A stretch of 64,000 bases of DNA from Gnetum montanum (lineage: Eukaryota > Streptophyta > Gnetopsida > Gnetales > Gnetaceae): contig MNCI01004661.1 in assembly GCA_015680685.1 (NCBI GenBank), forward strand, positions 1,912,947 through 1,976,946. The letters are read 5' to 3'. Positions 23,326 to 35,329 of this stretch are shown in pieces; the stretch's first letter is position 1, and every line of letters starts with the position of its first letter. The notes beneath the pieces are model-generated. The model was given only the letters and a program-made list of their open reading frames with translations, searched no databases and was not told the DNA's origin. The position numbers and the translations under genes were made by a program.

Positions 23326-26300
23326 ATGGAAATCCATCATGATCTCTCCACACCTTTAGCTCACAAGCCAATTGAACCTAGACATAATTGACTAGGAATC
23401 AACTGCGAGTAGCACCATAGCATCCTTGGAAACACTCCCAGACTGGCCCAAGCATCTGGTCTGAACCCTAGATCTAGAGGCCAGGGATGTAACTGAGGAT
23501 CCTCTCATCAAGACGCTTGTGACCACGTCCAAGGGAAAAGTAAAAAAATTAAAGCTTAGTTCCCTCCTAGATGCGCAGACACACGAAGGTGTGGTCAAAA
23601 TCCTACAAGAAAACATTAAGGTCTTTGCATGGTCATATAGCGACATGCCCGGTTTAGATCTGAGGCTAATACAGCACAACATTGTCCTAGACCAGCACAT
23701 GAAGGCAGTCAAGCAGAAGGCTCGTAAGGTTAAACCAGAAATTGCACTAACCGTAAGAGATGAAATCACCAAGCTATACCAAGCTCGTTTCATCCGTGCA
23801 GTTGATTATTCAGAATGGGTGTCCAACATCATTCTAGTTTCCAAGAAAACGAGAGGAATACGAAGTTGTATAGACTTCTGATATCTAAACAAAGTAATGA
23901 TCAAAGAAGATTTCCCACTTCCAAGCATTGATCAACTCATCGACACTATGGCTGGTCATGCTCTTTGAACCTTCATGAATGGTTTCTCTGATTACAATCA
24001 AATTCGCATCAACCTAGAGCATCAATTAACAACAACCTTCATGACCCCATGGGGTATCTTTTGTTACACAATGATGCCTTTTGGGCTTTAGAACACTGGA
24101 GCAACCTAGCAACAAGCCATGACCTACATCTTCAGTGACTACATCCTAGAAACATTAGAAGAATATGTAGATGATATAGTAGTCAAGTCTAAAGAGGTTG
24201 CTGATCACCCACACGATCTAGGGGTAGTTCTTAAGTGTTGTCAAATGCATGATTTGCGCCTCAACCCTAAGAAGTGTGTCTTTGGAGTAAGAATTAGATG
24301 CATGTTAGGGTTTGTAGTATCAGAGGTGGGAATACGGGTGGACCTTGACAAAGTTAAGGCCATCGTCAATCTGGTACCTCCTACAAACCTTAAGGAATTA
24401 CGTGGTTTGCAAGGTAGGGTACAGTTCATCCGAAGGTTTATCAAGGTTAACTAACAAGTTACACCCCATGCAACATCTCCTAAAGAAATGTGTTAACTTC
24501 GAATGGACAACTCAATGTCAACAAGCCTTTGATGACTTGACGGAAGAGCTTTTGCACCTCCCAACTATGCATCTGCCACAAAGGGATAAGCCTTTCTTCA
24601 TCTACCTTGCCACCTCTGACACATCTATCACAGCATTGTTATGTCAGAAACGAGACGACAGATCTGAGATACCAATGTATTATCTGAGTCATGCATTAAT
24701 AGTGCATGAGGCGAAATACAATGAGGTGGAGAGGAATTTCCTTGCCTTAGTATTTGTGTTAAAAAAGTGGAGGCATTACCTATTTCACAGTACAATTAAC
24801 ATTATTTTCAAAAGCAACATACTCCAGACTATCACTAATAACCTGTATGAAAGCAATAGGATAGCTTGATGGAAAGTAATAACCGTGAAGTTTGACCTAC
24901 ACTATGTGAGCCAGTCATTGAAGAAGGGTCAAGCTATAGTGACACAACTTACGACCTCATCCATTAACAACCACGTAACCATAGATCCCAAGTTCCTAGA
25001 TGAGCATGTTAGCATTATCAATGTCGTCCCATCACATCTGGAAGCGCAGTTGCCATCATACATTCCCCTCTGGGGAAATGCACCTATTTACTTATCGCTT
25101 TACGTTCCCCTGAACCAACAATGTGGTAGAGTATGAGGGGCTACTCAGAGGCCTCTCATCTGCCCAAACACTATGCATACAAAACCTAGCAATTTGCAGT
25201 GATTCACAACTAGTTGTGAATCAAATCACTGGGGTCTATGCTTGCAAAGCTATGCATCTGCAACCCTATTGCGACCTAGCAAAAAGCCTTCTCAAGCAGT
25301 TTGCAACCATAGATGTGCAACACATGCCATACAACGAGAACACCATGGTAGACACCTTAGCCACCCTTGCACTAAATGTTCCACCACACTCATTTGCAAG
25401 TCTACCAACTTTGATAGTTGAATATACTAAGCCTATCACTCAGGCAGGACATGTGGCCTCTATTAGTGCCACGGATACCTAGGAGTGGTATGCTAAGATT
25501 AAAGCCTACCTGCAACATGGCAAACCCCCAAGTAGACTAACATCTACCCAAAGAGATGAGATCTGCAAGCGTGCCCAGCAATATATGCTCATGGGAAATG
25601 ATGCCCTGTGCAAGCGTTCCTATGATAGGATATTTCTAGTATGTGTGGGTGAGGAGCAAGTGCAGAAGGTGATTAATGAAGTACATGAGGGACTTTGTGG
25701 TGGACACATAGCACCTAGGGCTATAGTTCCAAAAATCATACACCTAGGGTACTACTAGCCCCATATGGAGCACGATTTCTTGTCAAAGGTAAAGACATGT
25801 GACACATGCTAAAGATACACAAATCTCATACACATCTCACCTATGGAGCTGCACCCAATGCAGATCACATGACCTTTCCAATGATGGGGACTGGACCTCA
25901 TAGGACCTATCACACCCAAGTCCTCTGTAGGGCATAGCTTCATCATCACCACCACTAAGTACTTTACTAAGTGGGTGGAAGCTATTCCCCTAAGGAAAAC
26001 AACATCTCAATAGGTTTTTCACTTCATCTTGGATAACATCGTGACAAGGTTTGGGCTTCCAATAACTATTGTAACCAACAATGGGCCATAATTCAGTAGT
26101 ACGAAAACTTGAATCTTCTGCAGCAATATAGGCATCAAGCAATCATTCTCCTCCTCATATTACCCACAAGCGAATGGGCAAGAGGAGGCTACAAATAAGA
26201 CCATCATCAACTTGCTGAAGATGATGCTTTGCAATAACAAGAGATGATGGCATGAGCAAATCCTCTAATTTCTATGGGCCTACAGGACGACATGCATGAC

Positions 26301-26727
26301 CGCGATGAGTAAGACTCCTTACAGTCTTGTTTATGGATCTGAAGCTGTGTTGCCTCTTGAGTTTTAGGTACCATCACTCATGATGATCCTATCTGATGTC
26401 ATGAGAGAAGCCCAGAATAACGAGTCAAGAATTATTGATCTTAACTCAGTAGAGGAGGAGTGTGCATAGACACTGAGTTGCATACAACACTACTAGAGCA
26501 AGCAATAGCAAAAACACCATGCAGACCTGCATCAACATCCAATACAAAAGGGAGACCTCATCCTCAAGGTTTTCTGTGAGCATGTGATAAAATTCTCAGC
26601 CAACTAGGAAGGCCCATACATGGTAACTAAAGCCTTTGGAAATGGAGCCTTCAAGCTTGTGGACATGGACGACAATGAGCTCGCCAACCCAGTGAATCAC
26701 TCGTACCTCAAGCTGTACTACATCTAA
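23326..26727 (+). pseudogene. pol: pol of element C (RT, two RNase H domains, integrase), degenerate
   Basis: Starts at an ATG 110 bases after the array. RT: FAWSYSDMPGLD near 23625, WVSNIILVSKK near 23815, active site EYVDDIVVKS near 24160. A frameshift at about 24443 separates RT from the following region. Ty3 RNase H at about 24590-24890. The second, archaeal-type RNase H (about 25020-25380) keeps NNVVEYEGL and DSQLVVNQ but has lost about 50 bp including the first catalytic Asp. Integrase: finger GLCGGHIAPRA near 25690 and CDTC near 25800; core GLDLIGP near 25890, second Asp changed to Asn (TNNGP near 26080), Glu kept (GQEEATNK near 26180). It ends at HSYLKLYYI and a stop at 26727. Many stops; not functional. 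Confidence 0.92.
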
Positions 26728-26757
26728 GAGCATGGAGTAGAGAGGAAATCATCCTCT

Positions 26758-27090
26758 ACGACGTAAAATTGGCAAAGGTGAGCAAACGTCTACTACGATG
26801 TTAAACTGGCACAGCTTCACCATAGTCCACTATGACTATAAATTGGCATAGCACATCCACTATGATGTAAAACTATCACAGTTCATCTACTATGATGTAA
26901 AATTTGCACAGCTCATCTACTATGATGTGAAACTGGCACAGATAGTCTGCTATGACTATAAAATAGCACAGCTCATCCATTATGACACTAAACTAGCACA
27001 TATAGTTTATTGGGACCCTAAACTAGCATAGCTATCCGTTGGGACCTTAATCTAGCACATGGTCTACCAAGACCTTAAACTAGGTTCGTA
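26758..27090 (+). repeat. Tandem array downstream of pol, element C
   Basis: About ten units, mostly TCATCTACTATGATGTAAAA with (A/C)TGGCACAG, changing toward the 3' end to GGGACCTTAATCTAGCAC. It begins 30 bases after the pol stop and closes with GACCTTAAACTAGGTTCGTA. Confidence 0.87.
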
Positions 27091-28421
27091 GCACGTCCCC
27101 AGGATGCATTTGCACCAAGTACACATCAAGCAAGCCTGCACAGTGCCAACGTGGGGTGGGACATTGCAGTTCCAGAATGTAGTTCATGATGCACTAAGAA
27201 CATGATCTGGAACACATGCAATGTAGTTACTCCTGGCACCTTGCTAATCCCCCAGAGATGTCATATGAAAACTCACTGATCCCCCATACCAACTGTCACC
27301 ATGACCCATCACCCTTACGGTAGTTCCTCAGTCAGTGCCTACTCTTGGAGTTTTGGTAGTATTGTGACCCAGCCACAATATTGTTACCCTCTAGCTCCCT
27401 ACCAGTGTCTAGGCTTAAGTGACGTTTAGCTATGTGGTAGCTGATCCCATAGCTAAACTAAGAATGCATGTCTTTGGTAGGGATTCCAGAGCATCCGCAC
27501 TCACAGCAACTCCCTGCTCCTTCGACGCCAGCTCCTCCACGCTGATGTTGCCAAGGCCAATGCTGGTCTTCCTACTTCAGACATCGTACAACAGCAATGA
27601 TATCCAAGAGCTTTAACAACATCTGCAACAAGTAAGACCTTCACCCTCACTTTACATCATGGCTATTTCTTCTGCTTCGCTCTCTGTGTTTGCAAGGTGT
27701 GTTCCCGTGAGGCGTCGATCGAAGATGCATCTTGCTATGGCAGCAAATGTTACAGTGTTGCAAAGTGATTGTCTTAACTAGGTTAGCTACTTTAGAGTGC
27801 ACATCTGCCCTACCTTCTAAGCTTCTTCCCTTTACCTTACTACTTGCACTGCAATTCCTACTCACTCCCCTCTTTTATAAGCTTTTTTCAATTCCTGTTA
27901 AGCCCTTCTTTTTGCTCAATTGCAAACTACATAACATGCGTAACAAAACTTGCTGCATGGGAAGCACTTGTAGGTAGGTCAAAAAAACCACGTGGATGTA
28001 ACACAACTCATCCAGGGAAAGAAACACCTACCCTACAAGAAGGTTGTTCACAAATGTAAACGATGAAACAGCAAAAGGCAAAAGTGTAAGAGAGCAAAGG
28101 CTCATGTGCCTGAAAAAAATGTCATGTAAGCTGCTTCACAATCACCCTCTCCAAATGTTTCAACGAAAGGTCGAAGGTCAGCAAAAGTAAAGATGAAAAT
28201 ACAAAAAACTTTCTCATGATCACTCCGACGAGGGATTTTGCTACACCTCATCTTTATCCTTTTTCTGAACCTCCTTCCTCCTTGCTTAGCTCCTTTCCTT
28301 ATGCAAAACCAATGCAGCACTCTCAAGCATAGCTAAGCGACATCTTGATGATCACTGAATAGAAATGTTAGCGTTTTTTCTTCTATGGTGTTTCGTATTC
28401 TTTGTCGATGTTTTTCAAGGT
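27091..28421 (+). other. 3' noncoding region of element C, left part
   Basis: No gene; short frames are not conserved with the homologous blocks at 10201-11563 and 1-1255. Interrupted at 28421 by D; the remainder resumes at 40425. Confidence 0.8.
28417..28421 (+). repeat. Target site duplication of D, left copy
   Basis: AAGGT directly before the left LTR start TGTACTGACC. The right copy is 40420-40424. The uninterrupted homologue near 11534 reads ACGGC at this place, with matching sequence on both sides. Confidence 0.9.
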
Positions 28422-30211
28422 TGTACTGACCTAAATCGTCGATGTGAGGCTGGAATGGAAACAGACACCAAAAGATTGTTGGGCAGCCACAGCTGACCCT
28501 GCCTTCGCTTGAGGGAAAGCTGGAAAAGGGAACGAAGGAAAAGTGCCTTGGATGGTTTGCATGCAAATCAACCAAGGACTTCCCCGAGTGTAAGCTATGG
28601 CTAGCGCTGGGGTTATCGTGAACGATGTAAACAGGATGTAAACGGAATGCAAACAGCGACACAAAAATGTAAACAGAGCGTACTGAATTATAAATAAAGT
28701 GCAAACCAAGCTATATTGTAAACAAAGCATAAGCCGAAGTAAATAATGTAAATAGGAGGCAATGAACTTTATTGTATTGTTTAATAAAAATATATGCACC
28801 GGTCGAACTATAGCTACACGTGTGGATGGCAGGTCAAGCACTAAGCCTTGAGATGATGTTTGAAGTGACAATGCGATAATGTGATGTGATGAACGTGAGA
28901 AATGCTTGGATACCAACAGTCAGATCTGCCGAGCGCCCAAGGATTGCTAGTTCTGTAATTTCTCAGAATTGCCAATGTCTCTAATTTTTGCCTCCCATTG
29001 CCCCCTGATTTATGTGAATTGATAGGGTATTTATAGGGTTGGGCCGTGCTCTGGCACAGAATCTTAGAATGGAATCAACGGCTAAGAGATGAGAGGAAAG
29101 TGGATCTGGTAATATGTGTCCAATGGACACTTGTGCTTGGGTTGGATGCGTGCTGGCGAGAGTTGGATGTGTGTCAGATAGTTGTGCACGAGTTGGATGT
29201 ATGTCGGCAAGCTACATTCTTGACCAGGTACATTGCATTTTACAATTTATGGGTTATTCAAGCCCATGAAAGTACATTTAATTTAAACATGAGGGTCTAA
29301 TGTGCCCACGTATGTCGATTTACAATGAAATGTACAACAAGAGAAATTTGACCCTCGTTTGTGTGAAACTTCTTTGTTCCTAAGTCTTTCTGAAATTTTT
29401 TGGAATGTTCTGAAAGTTGCTGATGCTGTTAATTCTCTGCCATTTTCTGAAATATTTCTGGAATTTTCTGAAATATTTCTGGAATTTTCTGAAACTTTGA
29501 TGAATAGTGTTCATGTGATGAATAGTGTTTTACGTAGTGAATAGTGTTTTACGCTAATGAATAGTGATTACGCATCCTTACGCTCTGCAGCATAAAAAAA
29601 ATGTAGCTGCAGCGTAATCAACTGAAAATACCTCATTTAAGGCCCGAATTTTGATTTTTCAGAAGTTGTTGATGCTGAGGATCTTCTGCCATTTTCTAAA
29701 ACCTTTCTGAATTTTTCTGAAACTTCAATGAATAGTATTCACGTGATGAATAGTATTTTATGTAGTGAATAGTATTTTACATTGTGAATAGTGTTTACGC
29801 ATCCTTATGCTATGCAGCGTAAGAAAGTGTAGCCATAGCGTAATCAACCGAAAACACCTCATTTAAAGCCCGAATTTTGATTTTCTGAAGGCTAGGAACC
29901 GTTGGGGACCTTGGCAAAGGTCATGGGGGGTCCTTATGCTTGATTTTGGCCTATTTTGACTCAGTTTTGAGGCCCCAAACATTGGTGACGCTAATCCTTA
30001 CGCTGTGCAACGTAAACACAATGCAAGCATATTGTACTTAGCCAAAATTGCACTTTTTGACCTTAAAATGGATGATTCTTGATACCGAGACTTGCCGTCG
30101 TGATTTGTGGGAACCAGGGGGATCTTGCTTGCTCCATGGTGGGCTACTTGAAGCCATTTCAGAGGCTCTGAGGTTTTTTGGAAGTGTTGTCAAAATTTTT
30201 GTGGTGTTTCA
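28422..30211 (-). repeat. 3' LTR of element D
   Basis: 1790 bp. On the minus strand it starts TGAAACACC and ends GGTCAGTACA. It has a TATA box (29028-29035), a duplicated segment of about 245 bp (from 29415 and from 29663), repeated GTGAATAGTG words, and three palindromes of the form TTACGCT-N4-AGCGTAA (29578-29595, 29805-29822, 29998-30015). One extra 21-bp copy of a TTTCTGGAATTTTCTGAAA unit separates it from the other LTR. Confidence 0.95.
29028..29035 (-). promoter_or_regulatory. TATA box in 3' LTR of D
   Basis: TATAAATA on the minus strand within CCCTATAAATACCC; matched at 39240-39247 in the 5' LTR. Confidence 0.7.
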
Positions 30212-31390
30212 TTGGCCCCTCTTTGTTGACGCTTGGAGGAATTCACTCGAGAGGCGTCGACAAAGAAGAGAAAAACACCATGAAAAAAAAAGTACCAAAC
30301 ATTAACCGTCAGCCCTTGGCTGGGTGTCATTGCACCATTTTCAAAAGTACATGGGATTGAGGGAATGTGGTTCAAGATGCAAGGGAATCAGTTGTAACCA
30401 GGGAAGCTAAGAGGTTAAGGGCGATGATTGCTACTGAGATTTGTGGGAGAGGAATGCTCTCTTTTGCACAAGTTATGTCATTGGTCCTTGTCAACAGCCA
30501 GTTTTTTTTTCAGACTCGAAACCAAGACATAGGAGGTGCATTCTTTTGGGAAACGGGACTCTTATAGAGTATTTGTGGATCCCGTTGTAAACAGCCAAAG
30601 CCACGTGATGATGTATAACATGGTCTCTTTGAGACACAAGTGTAACTATTTTTTAAGACAATCACCTTCTCGCCTGGGGCTTGTATGAGAATGGCCAATA
30701 GTCTTTTGTTTATGATGTCAATGGGGTCATGAAGACCTTTTTCTGTGCATTTCGCTCTTTGATCTTTTTATGCATTTTTTTAATTTTTTTTCCTTTTCTT
30801 TGTTTTCGCTTTATTTTGTCTTTTCCTTTTTCTTTTATTTCTAGTCTTTTTGAAAGAGCTTTCTTTTTGTGCCATGCTTGTGTTTGAGCACTTGCATTTT
30901 ACATCATGTACTATGTATTGTGTTTTGTGTCGCAATTGCTTAGAGAGCTACAGTGTGCAACAATGTATCAAGAATTTTGTGCTGAGCAAAATGTATCAAG
31001 GGGATATAACTGGATAGGATAAAGGATCATGATGGGGAATAGGGAATGTATCAGGAGTCAAGAATGTACTTATGAACAGATTGATTAAACCAGTCGCATG
31101 CGTCAGGAAAAATGTGATACCTTGTCGTCATGATGAAGTGCATCTATGCACGAATGCCTCAAAAGTGTCATCCTGCAAACACAACTCTATGAAGACAAGA
31201 AAACCACAAATGAAACAATCAACTAAACACTTTAAACAAGGAGATGGAGCCACCATGTGTAGCTTTCAAAGAAAATAGAGTCATGAACAACATCAGTTTC
31301 ATTAGGCCCCATGGGATGAATCATGCAACAAGTCTTTGTGGAACAGAAAGAGCCAACTGCAACAATAGATCTTTTTCAATTTTTCCTGGT
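30212..31390 (-). other. 3' noncoding region of element D
   Basis: No gene seen. It begins (minus strand) after the array at 31391 and ends with the polypurine tract AAAGAGGGGCCAA just above 30211. Between about 30745 and 30860 the minus strand is nearly all purine, with long A-rich runs. Confidence 0.75.
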
Positions 31391-31815
31391 CATCAATGAT
31401 GTCACTAGTTTATAGTCTTAGCAGACTGTTGTGGATTAGTTTCACGTCATAACCCCTTGGACGGCGCCAGTTTAGCGTCGTGGCAGATAGTGCATTGCTA
31501 GTTTATAGTCATAGCGGACTACGAAGAGGCAAACTAGTTTATAGTCTTAGTGGACTCTGGATGCTAGTTTCATGTCATGGTAGATGGATGTAATAGTTTA
31601 GTGTCATACCGGATAGAACTCTGTGATATCAATTTTAAGTCATGATCCAGGACTGCTCTGTGGTATTAGTTTTAAGTCATGATCCAGGACTGTTTTGTGG
31701 TATCAGTTTCAAGTCATGATCCAGGACTGTTACGTGGTATCAGTTTTAAGTCATGATCCAAGACTGTTACATGGTATCAGTTTTAAGTCATGATCTAGGA
31801 CTGTTACATACCTCA
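31391..31815 (-). repeat. Tandem array downstream of pol, element D
   Basis: About ten degenerate units. Near the pol stop five copies of a 48-bp unit run almost unchanged (31617-31806), with ATCAGTTTTAAGTCATGATC on the plus strand; further away the unit becomes CTAGTTTATAGTCATAGCGG. On pol's strand the core is (G/A)ACTTAAAACTGATA or GACTATAAACTAG. Confidence 0.87.
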
Positions 31816-31821
31816 GGTTTG

Positions 31822-34800
31822 TCAAACATAGTACCTCTTCAAGTACAAATGGTTTGTAGGATTGGCAAACTCGTTTTCATCCATGTCAGCAAGTTTGAAT
31901 GCTCCATTGTTGTATGCCTTGGTGACTAAATAAGGCCCTTCCCAGTTGGTTGAGAATTTACTTGGATGTTCTCGAGTAGCCTTAAGGACTAGATCTCCTT
32001 CTTTAATTGGGCGTTTGTGGAGATCGTGCTTGTGCCTTTGTCTCTGCTATTTTTGGTACCATTCAATTTGATCAAGAGTTCGTATACGTTCCTCCTTTAC
32101 TGTGTTGAGGCCAGCAATGCGCAATTCATTATTTTGACTTTCATCAAGGAGACTGGAGAGAGTTATCCACAATGAGGGAACCTACAATTCTAAAGGTAAA
32201 ACAGCTTCAGATCCGTATACAAGACTATATGGAGTTTTACCTGTGGATGTTCGATATGTCGTTCTATAAGCCCATAATGCGTAGACCAATTGTTCATGCC
32301 ATCGTTTCTTGCTCTGATTCAGCATCTTTTTGAGTATCATGATGACAATTTTATTTGTAGCCTCNCATGTATTAGATTGCTATGCTTTTGGCAGATGATA
32401 GGTTCTAACCTTGGAGATGCAATCATATTCCATGTGTGGCCAGTAATAGCCTAAGCCCCTAATCTTTGTTGTCATTGCTTTAGGTGCTATGTGTCCTCCA
32501 CAAAGTCCTTCATGGATTTGTTCTACAATTGTTTGACCATCAGTGCTACTAACACATGTTAGCAAAATACCTTCATATGATTTATGACACAAGGTGTCAC
32601 CTATTAATGTGTATTGACGAGAGTGTTTTCGTATGGTGTCCTTTTGAGCATGTGTTAAGTGTTGTGGAGGTTCACCTTTTAGAAGATACTCTTTTACGTC
32701 ATCATACCATTCTATTGCGTGTGTTGTACTAACAGATGCTATGAGTACTTTACTTAGAGTGTTAATTATAGGTTCGGCACAACTGGTTATAGAACTAGGC
32801 AATGCATGAAACATTTCAGGCGTTATGTTTAAGGCTAGTGTGGCAAGTGCATCAGCAATGGTATTCTTACTTCTAGGGATGTGTTGTATATCTACTTCTA
32901 CTAGTTGTCTCACTAAATGTTTAGTCAAATCACAATACGGTTGCAAATGGAGAGCTTTGCATGTGTACGCTTCAGTGACTTGATTAATAAATAATTGCAA
33001 ATCACCTCGAATTACAAGGCATGAGATTCCTGAAGTTAGTGCTATTTGAAGTCCTCTAAGAAGACCTTCGTATTCTACTATGTTATTGGTGCAAGGAAAG
33101 TTTAAGCGATAAGCAGAAGGTTGGATTTCCCCAGAGGGGTATATTAAAATAGCTGTGGCACTTCCTCCACGAGAGGTTGAGGCCCCATCAAAGTAGAGAA
33201 TTGCCTCATAATTATCAGGTACAGTGTCTATACTATTAACATTTTCATCTGGGAATTTAGGGTTTATTGTTGTTTGATCGTGCATCATTGAGACAGTTAG
33301 TTGTGTGGCTATTGCTTGACCTTTTGTGGAAGATTGAGCGACATAGTGTAAATCAAATTCTGCAATCATTGCTTTCCACCTAGCTAACCTACTTGACTCA
33401 TAGATGTTATTAGTGATGGCACAGAGAACATTATCTTTGCAAATGATGTAAACTTGATTACGGAAGAGATAATGTAGCCATTTCTTCAAAGAGAAGACAA
33501 GGGAAAGGCATGATTTTTCTACATCGTTGTATCGTTGTTCATGTGCTATTAAAGCATGGCTTAGGTAGTATATAGGGATCTTGGCCCCATCTTGATGTTT
33601 TTGACCAAGCATGGATGCGATGGACGAACTAGAAGTTGCAAGATAGATGTAGAAAGGTTTCTCACTTTGTGGAGGATAAATAGTTGGTAGTTGGACCAAC
33701 TCGTGTTTTATGTTCTCAAATGCTTCTTGGCATTGTTGAGTCCATTGGAAATGTACATTCTTTTATAACAGATGTTGCATGGGACTCAACTTATCTGTCA
33801 ACCTTTCGATAAAGCATCTAATGAATTGTAGCCTACCTTGGAGGCCACATAGTTCGTTAAGGTTTCTTGGTGGTTGCATATTGGTTATCGCTTTAACCTT
33901 GTTGGGGTCCACCTGTATCCCTATTTTGGAAACTAGGAAACCAAGCATTTTGCCTATTTTAACACCAAATACACACTTTCTTGGGTTGAGCCTAAGGTCA
34001 TATTTGAGACAACGTTTAAGCACTAAATCTAGATCTTTTGCATGTTGTTTAGTTGTTTTAGACTTGACCGCTATATCATCAACATAATCGTTGAGAAAAC
34101 TAAGCATGTAGTCACTAAATATATATGTCATTGCTCATTGATATGTAGCACCCACATTCTTAAGGCCAAATGGCATCATCGTATAACAAAATGTCCCCCA
34201 AGGTGTCATAAAAGTTGTTCTAAGTTGATGCTCTGGATTAATTCTTATCTGATTGTAGCCGAAAAATCTGTCCATAAAGGATAATAATGCATGCCCAGTA
34301 TTCGTGTCAATAAGTTGATCAATATTGGGCAAGGGAAAGTCATCTTTTATAGTGGCTATGTTGAGGTCATGAAAATCAATACATATGTGTGTACTACCGT
34401 TCTTCTTGGGGACTACAACAATGTTTGACACCCAATCGGAATAGTCAATGGCTCGAATGAAATAGGCTTGGTAAAGCTTTATGATCTCAGCGCAAACTGC
34501 TAATGCAACTTCGGGTCTAACCTTTCATGCTTTTTGTTTTACTGGTTTGATTTTTTCATCAAGGATGATGTTATGTTGGATGATTCAGGGGTCTAGTCCT
34601 GGCATGTCTATATATGACCATGCGAACGTTTTTACGTTGTCTTTTAGGACCTGAGTGATGTCACCTACGAGTTGCGGATCTAGTAAGGCACTTAATTTCA
34701 ATGTCTTGGCTTCGTCATTAACTATGGTAATGGGGATCTCAATTGTTAGCTTCTAGGTCTAGAGTTTTGGCTACATTTTTAGGCCAGTCTAATGTTTCTT

Positions 34801-34927
34801 GAGTGGAGGCTATCAGATCGGTATAGGTGGATGGACTTAGATCCAAAGATTTTGGGAGAATTGCTCTTTCTATATCTCTGTATGGTCCATTGAGAGACAA
34901 TTTTGAGAGGATGTTGTGGTTGGCCAT
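31822..34927 (-). pseudogene. pol: pol of element D (RT, two RNase H domains, integrase lacking its core)
   Basis: The best-preserved pol in the window. Starts at an ATG at 34927. RT region 34560-33760 with a few stops; active site DYVDDIAVKS near 34080. A single open frame, 33699-32380 (439 residues), covers the end of RT, the Ty3 RNase H, and an archaeal-type RNase H with all key parts: YFDGAS, NNIVEYEGL, GDLQLFINQ and ADALA. It continues into the integrase finger (GLCGGHIAPKAM). Then about 385 bp of core, including the first two catalytic Asp and the CxxC half of the finger, is missing; sequence resumes at EATNK next to the single N at 32365. The C-terminal domain runs to HLYLKRYYV and the stop at 31822. 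Confidence 0.93.
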
Positions 34928-35329
34928 GATACTTGCTCCTACCAATTAAAACAGGAGCGAAATAAGAGACACTCCCTCAGTAAGAGAGTTACAAAGTGTA
35001 AATGATCATAGGATAACTAAGCTGGTGGAATGTATAAAGACTAATGTAATGGCCTGAATTTAATAGTGGTATAAAATGGTTGCATCATTATCTTTATGTT
35101 TCATGTAAATATTTTTGTCATTTTTTATGTTTTTTATTGTTTTTCTTTGTTTTCTAGAGTATATGTGTGCAACTAAATGTAACATAAATTTCTAAAGTGT
35201 AAAGCAAGATGTAAGGTAAATACTTGGAAAAGAAAGTAACAACCGTGCAAGAATCTAAATTGTAACTTGTAGCTTATAAGTGAAAATTCAATGTAAGATG
35301 ACGAGAGTTCTGTAATTTGTTGGCTCTAG
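34928..35329 (-). other. Spacer between pol start and tandem array, element D
   Basis: AT-rich sequence with no coding support, with repeated GTAA-type words. It corresponds to the short gap between the array and the pol ATG in A (about 120 bp) and C (about 110 bp), but is longer here. Confidence 0.6.

Noticed and set aside
28431-28916. Open frame of 161 residues on the minus strand in D's 3' LTR, also open in the 5' LTR (38643-39128)
   Set aside because: It lies in the R/U5 part of an LTR, overlaps another open frame, and being open twice only reflects that the two LTRs were identical when D inserted. No recognisable domain.
28422-30211. Solo LTR next to an unrelated element
   Set aside because: The second LTR at 38634-40419, with matching target duplication, primer site and polypurine tract, makes it part of one element.
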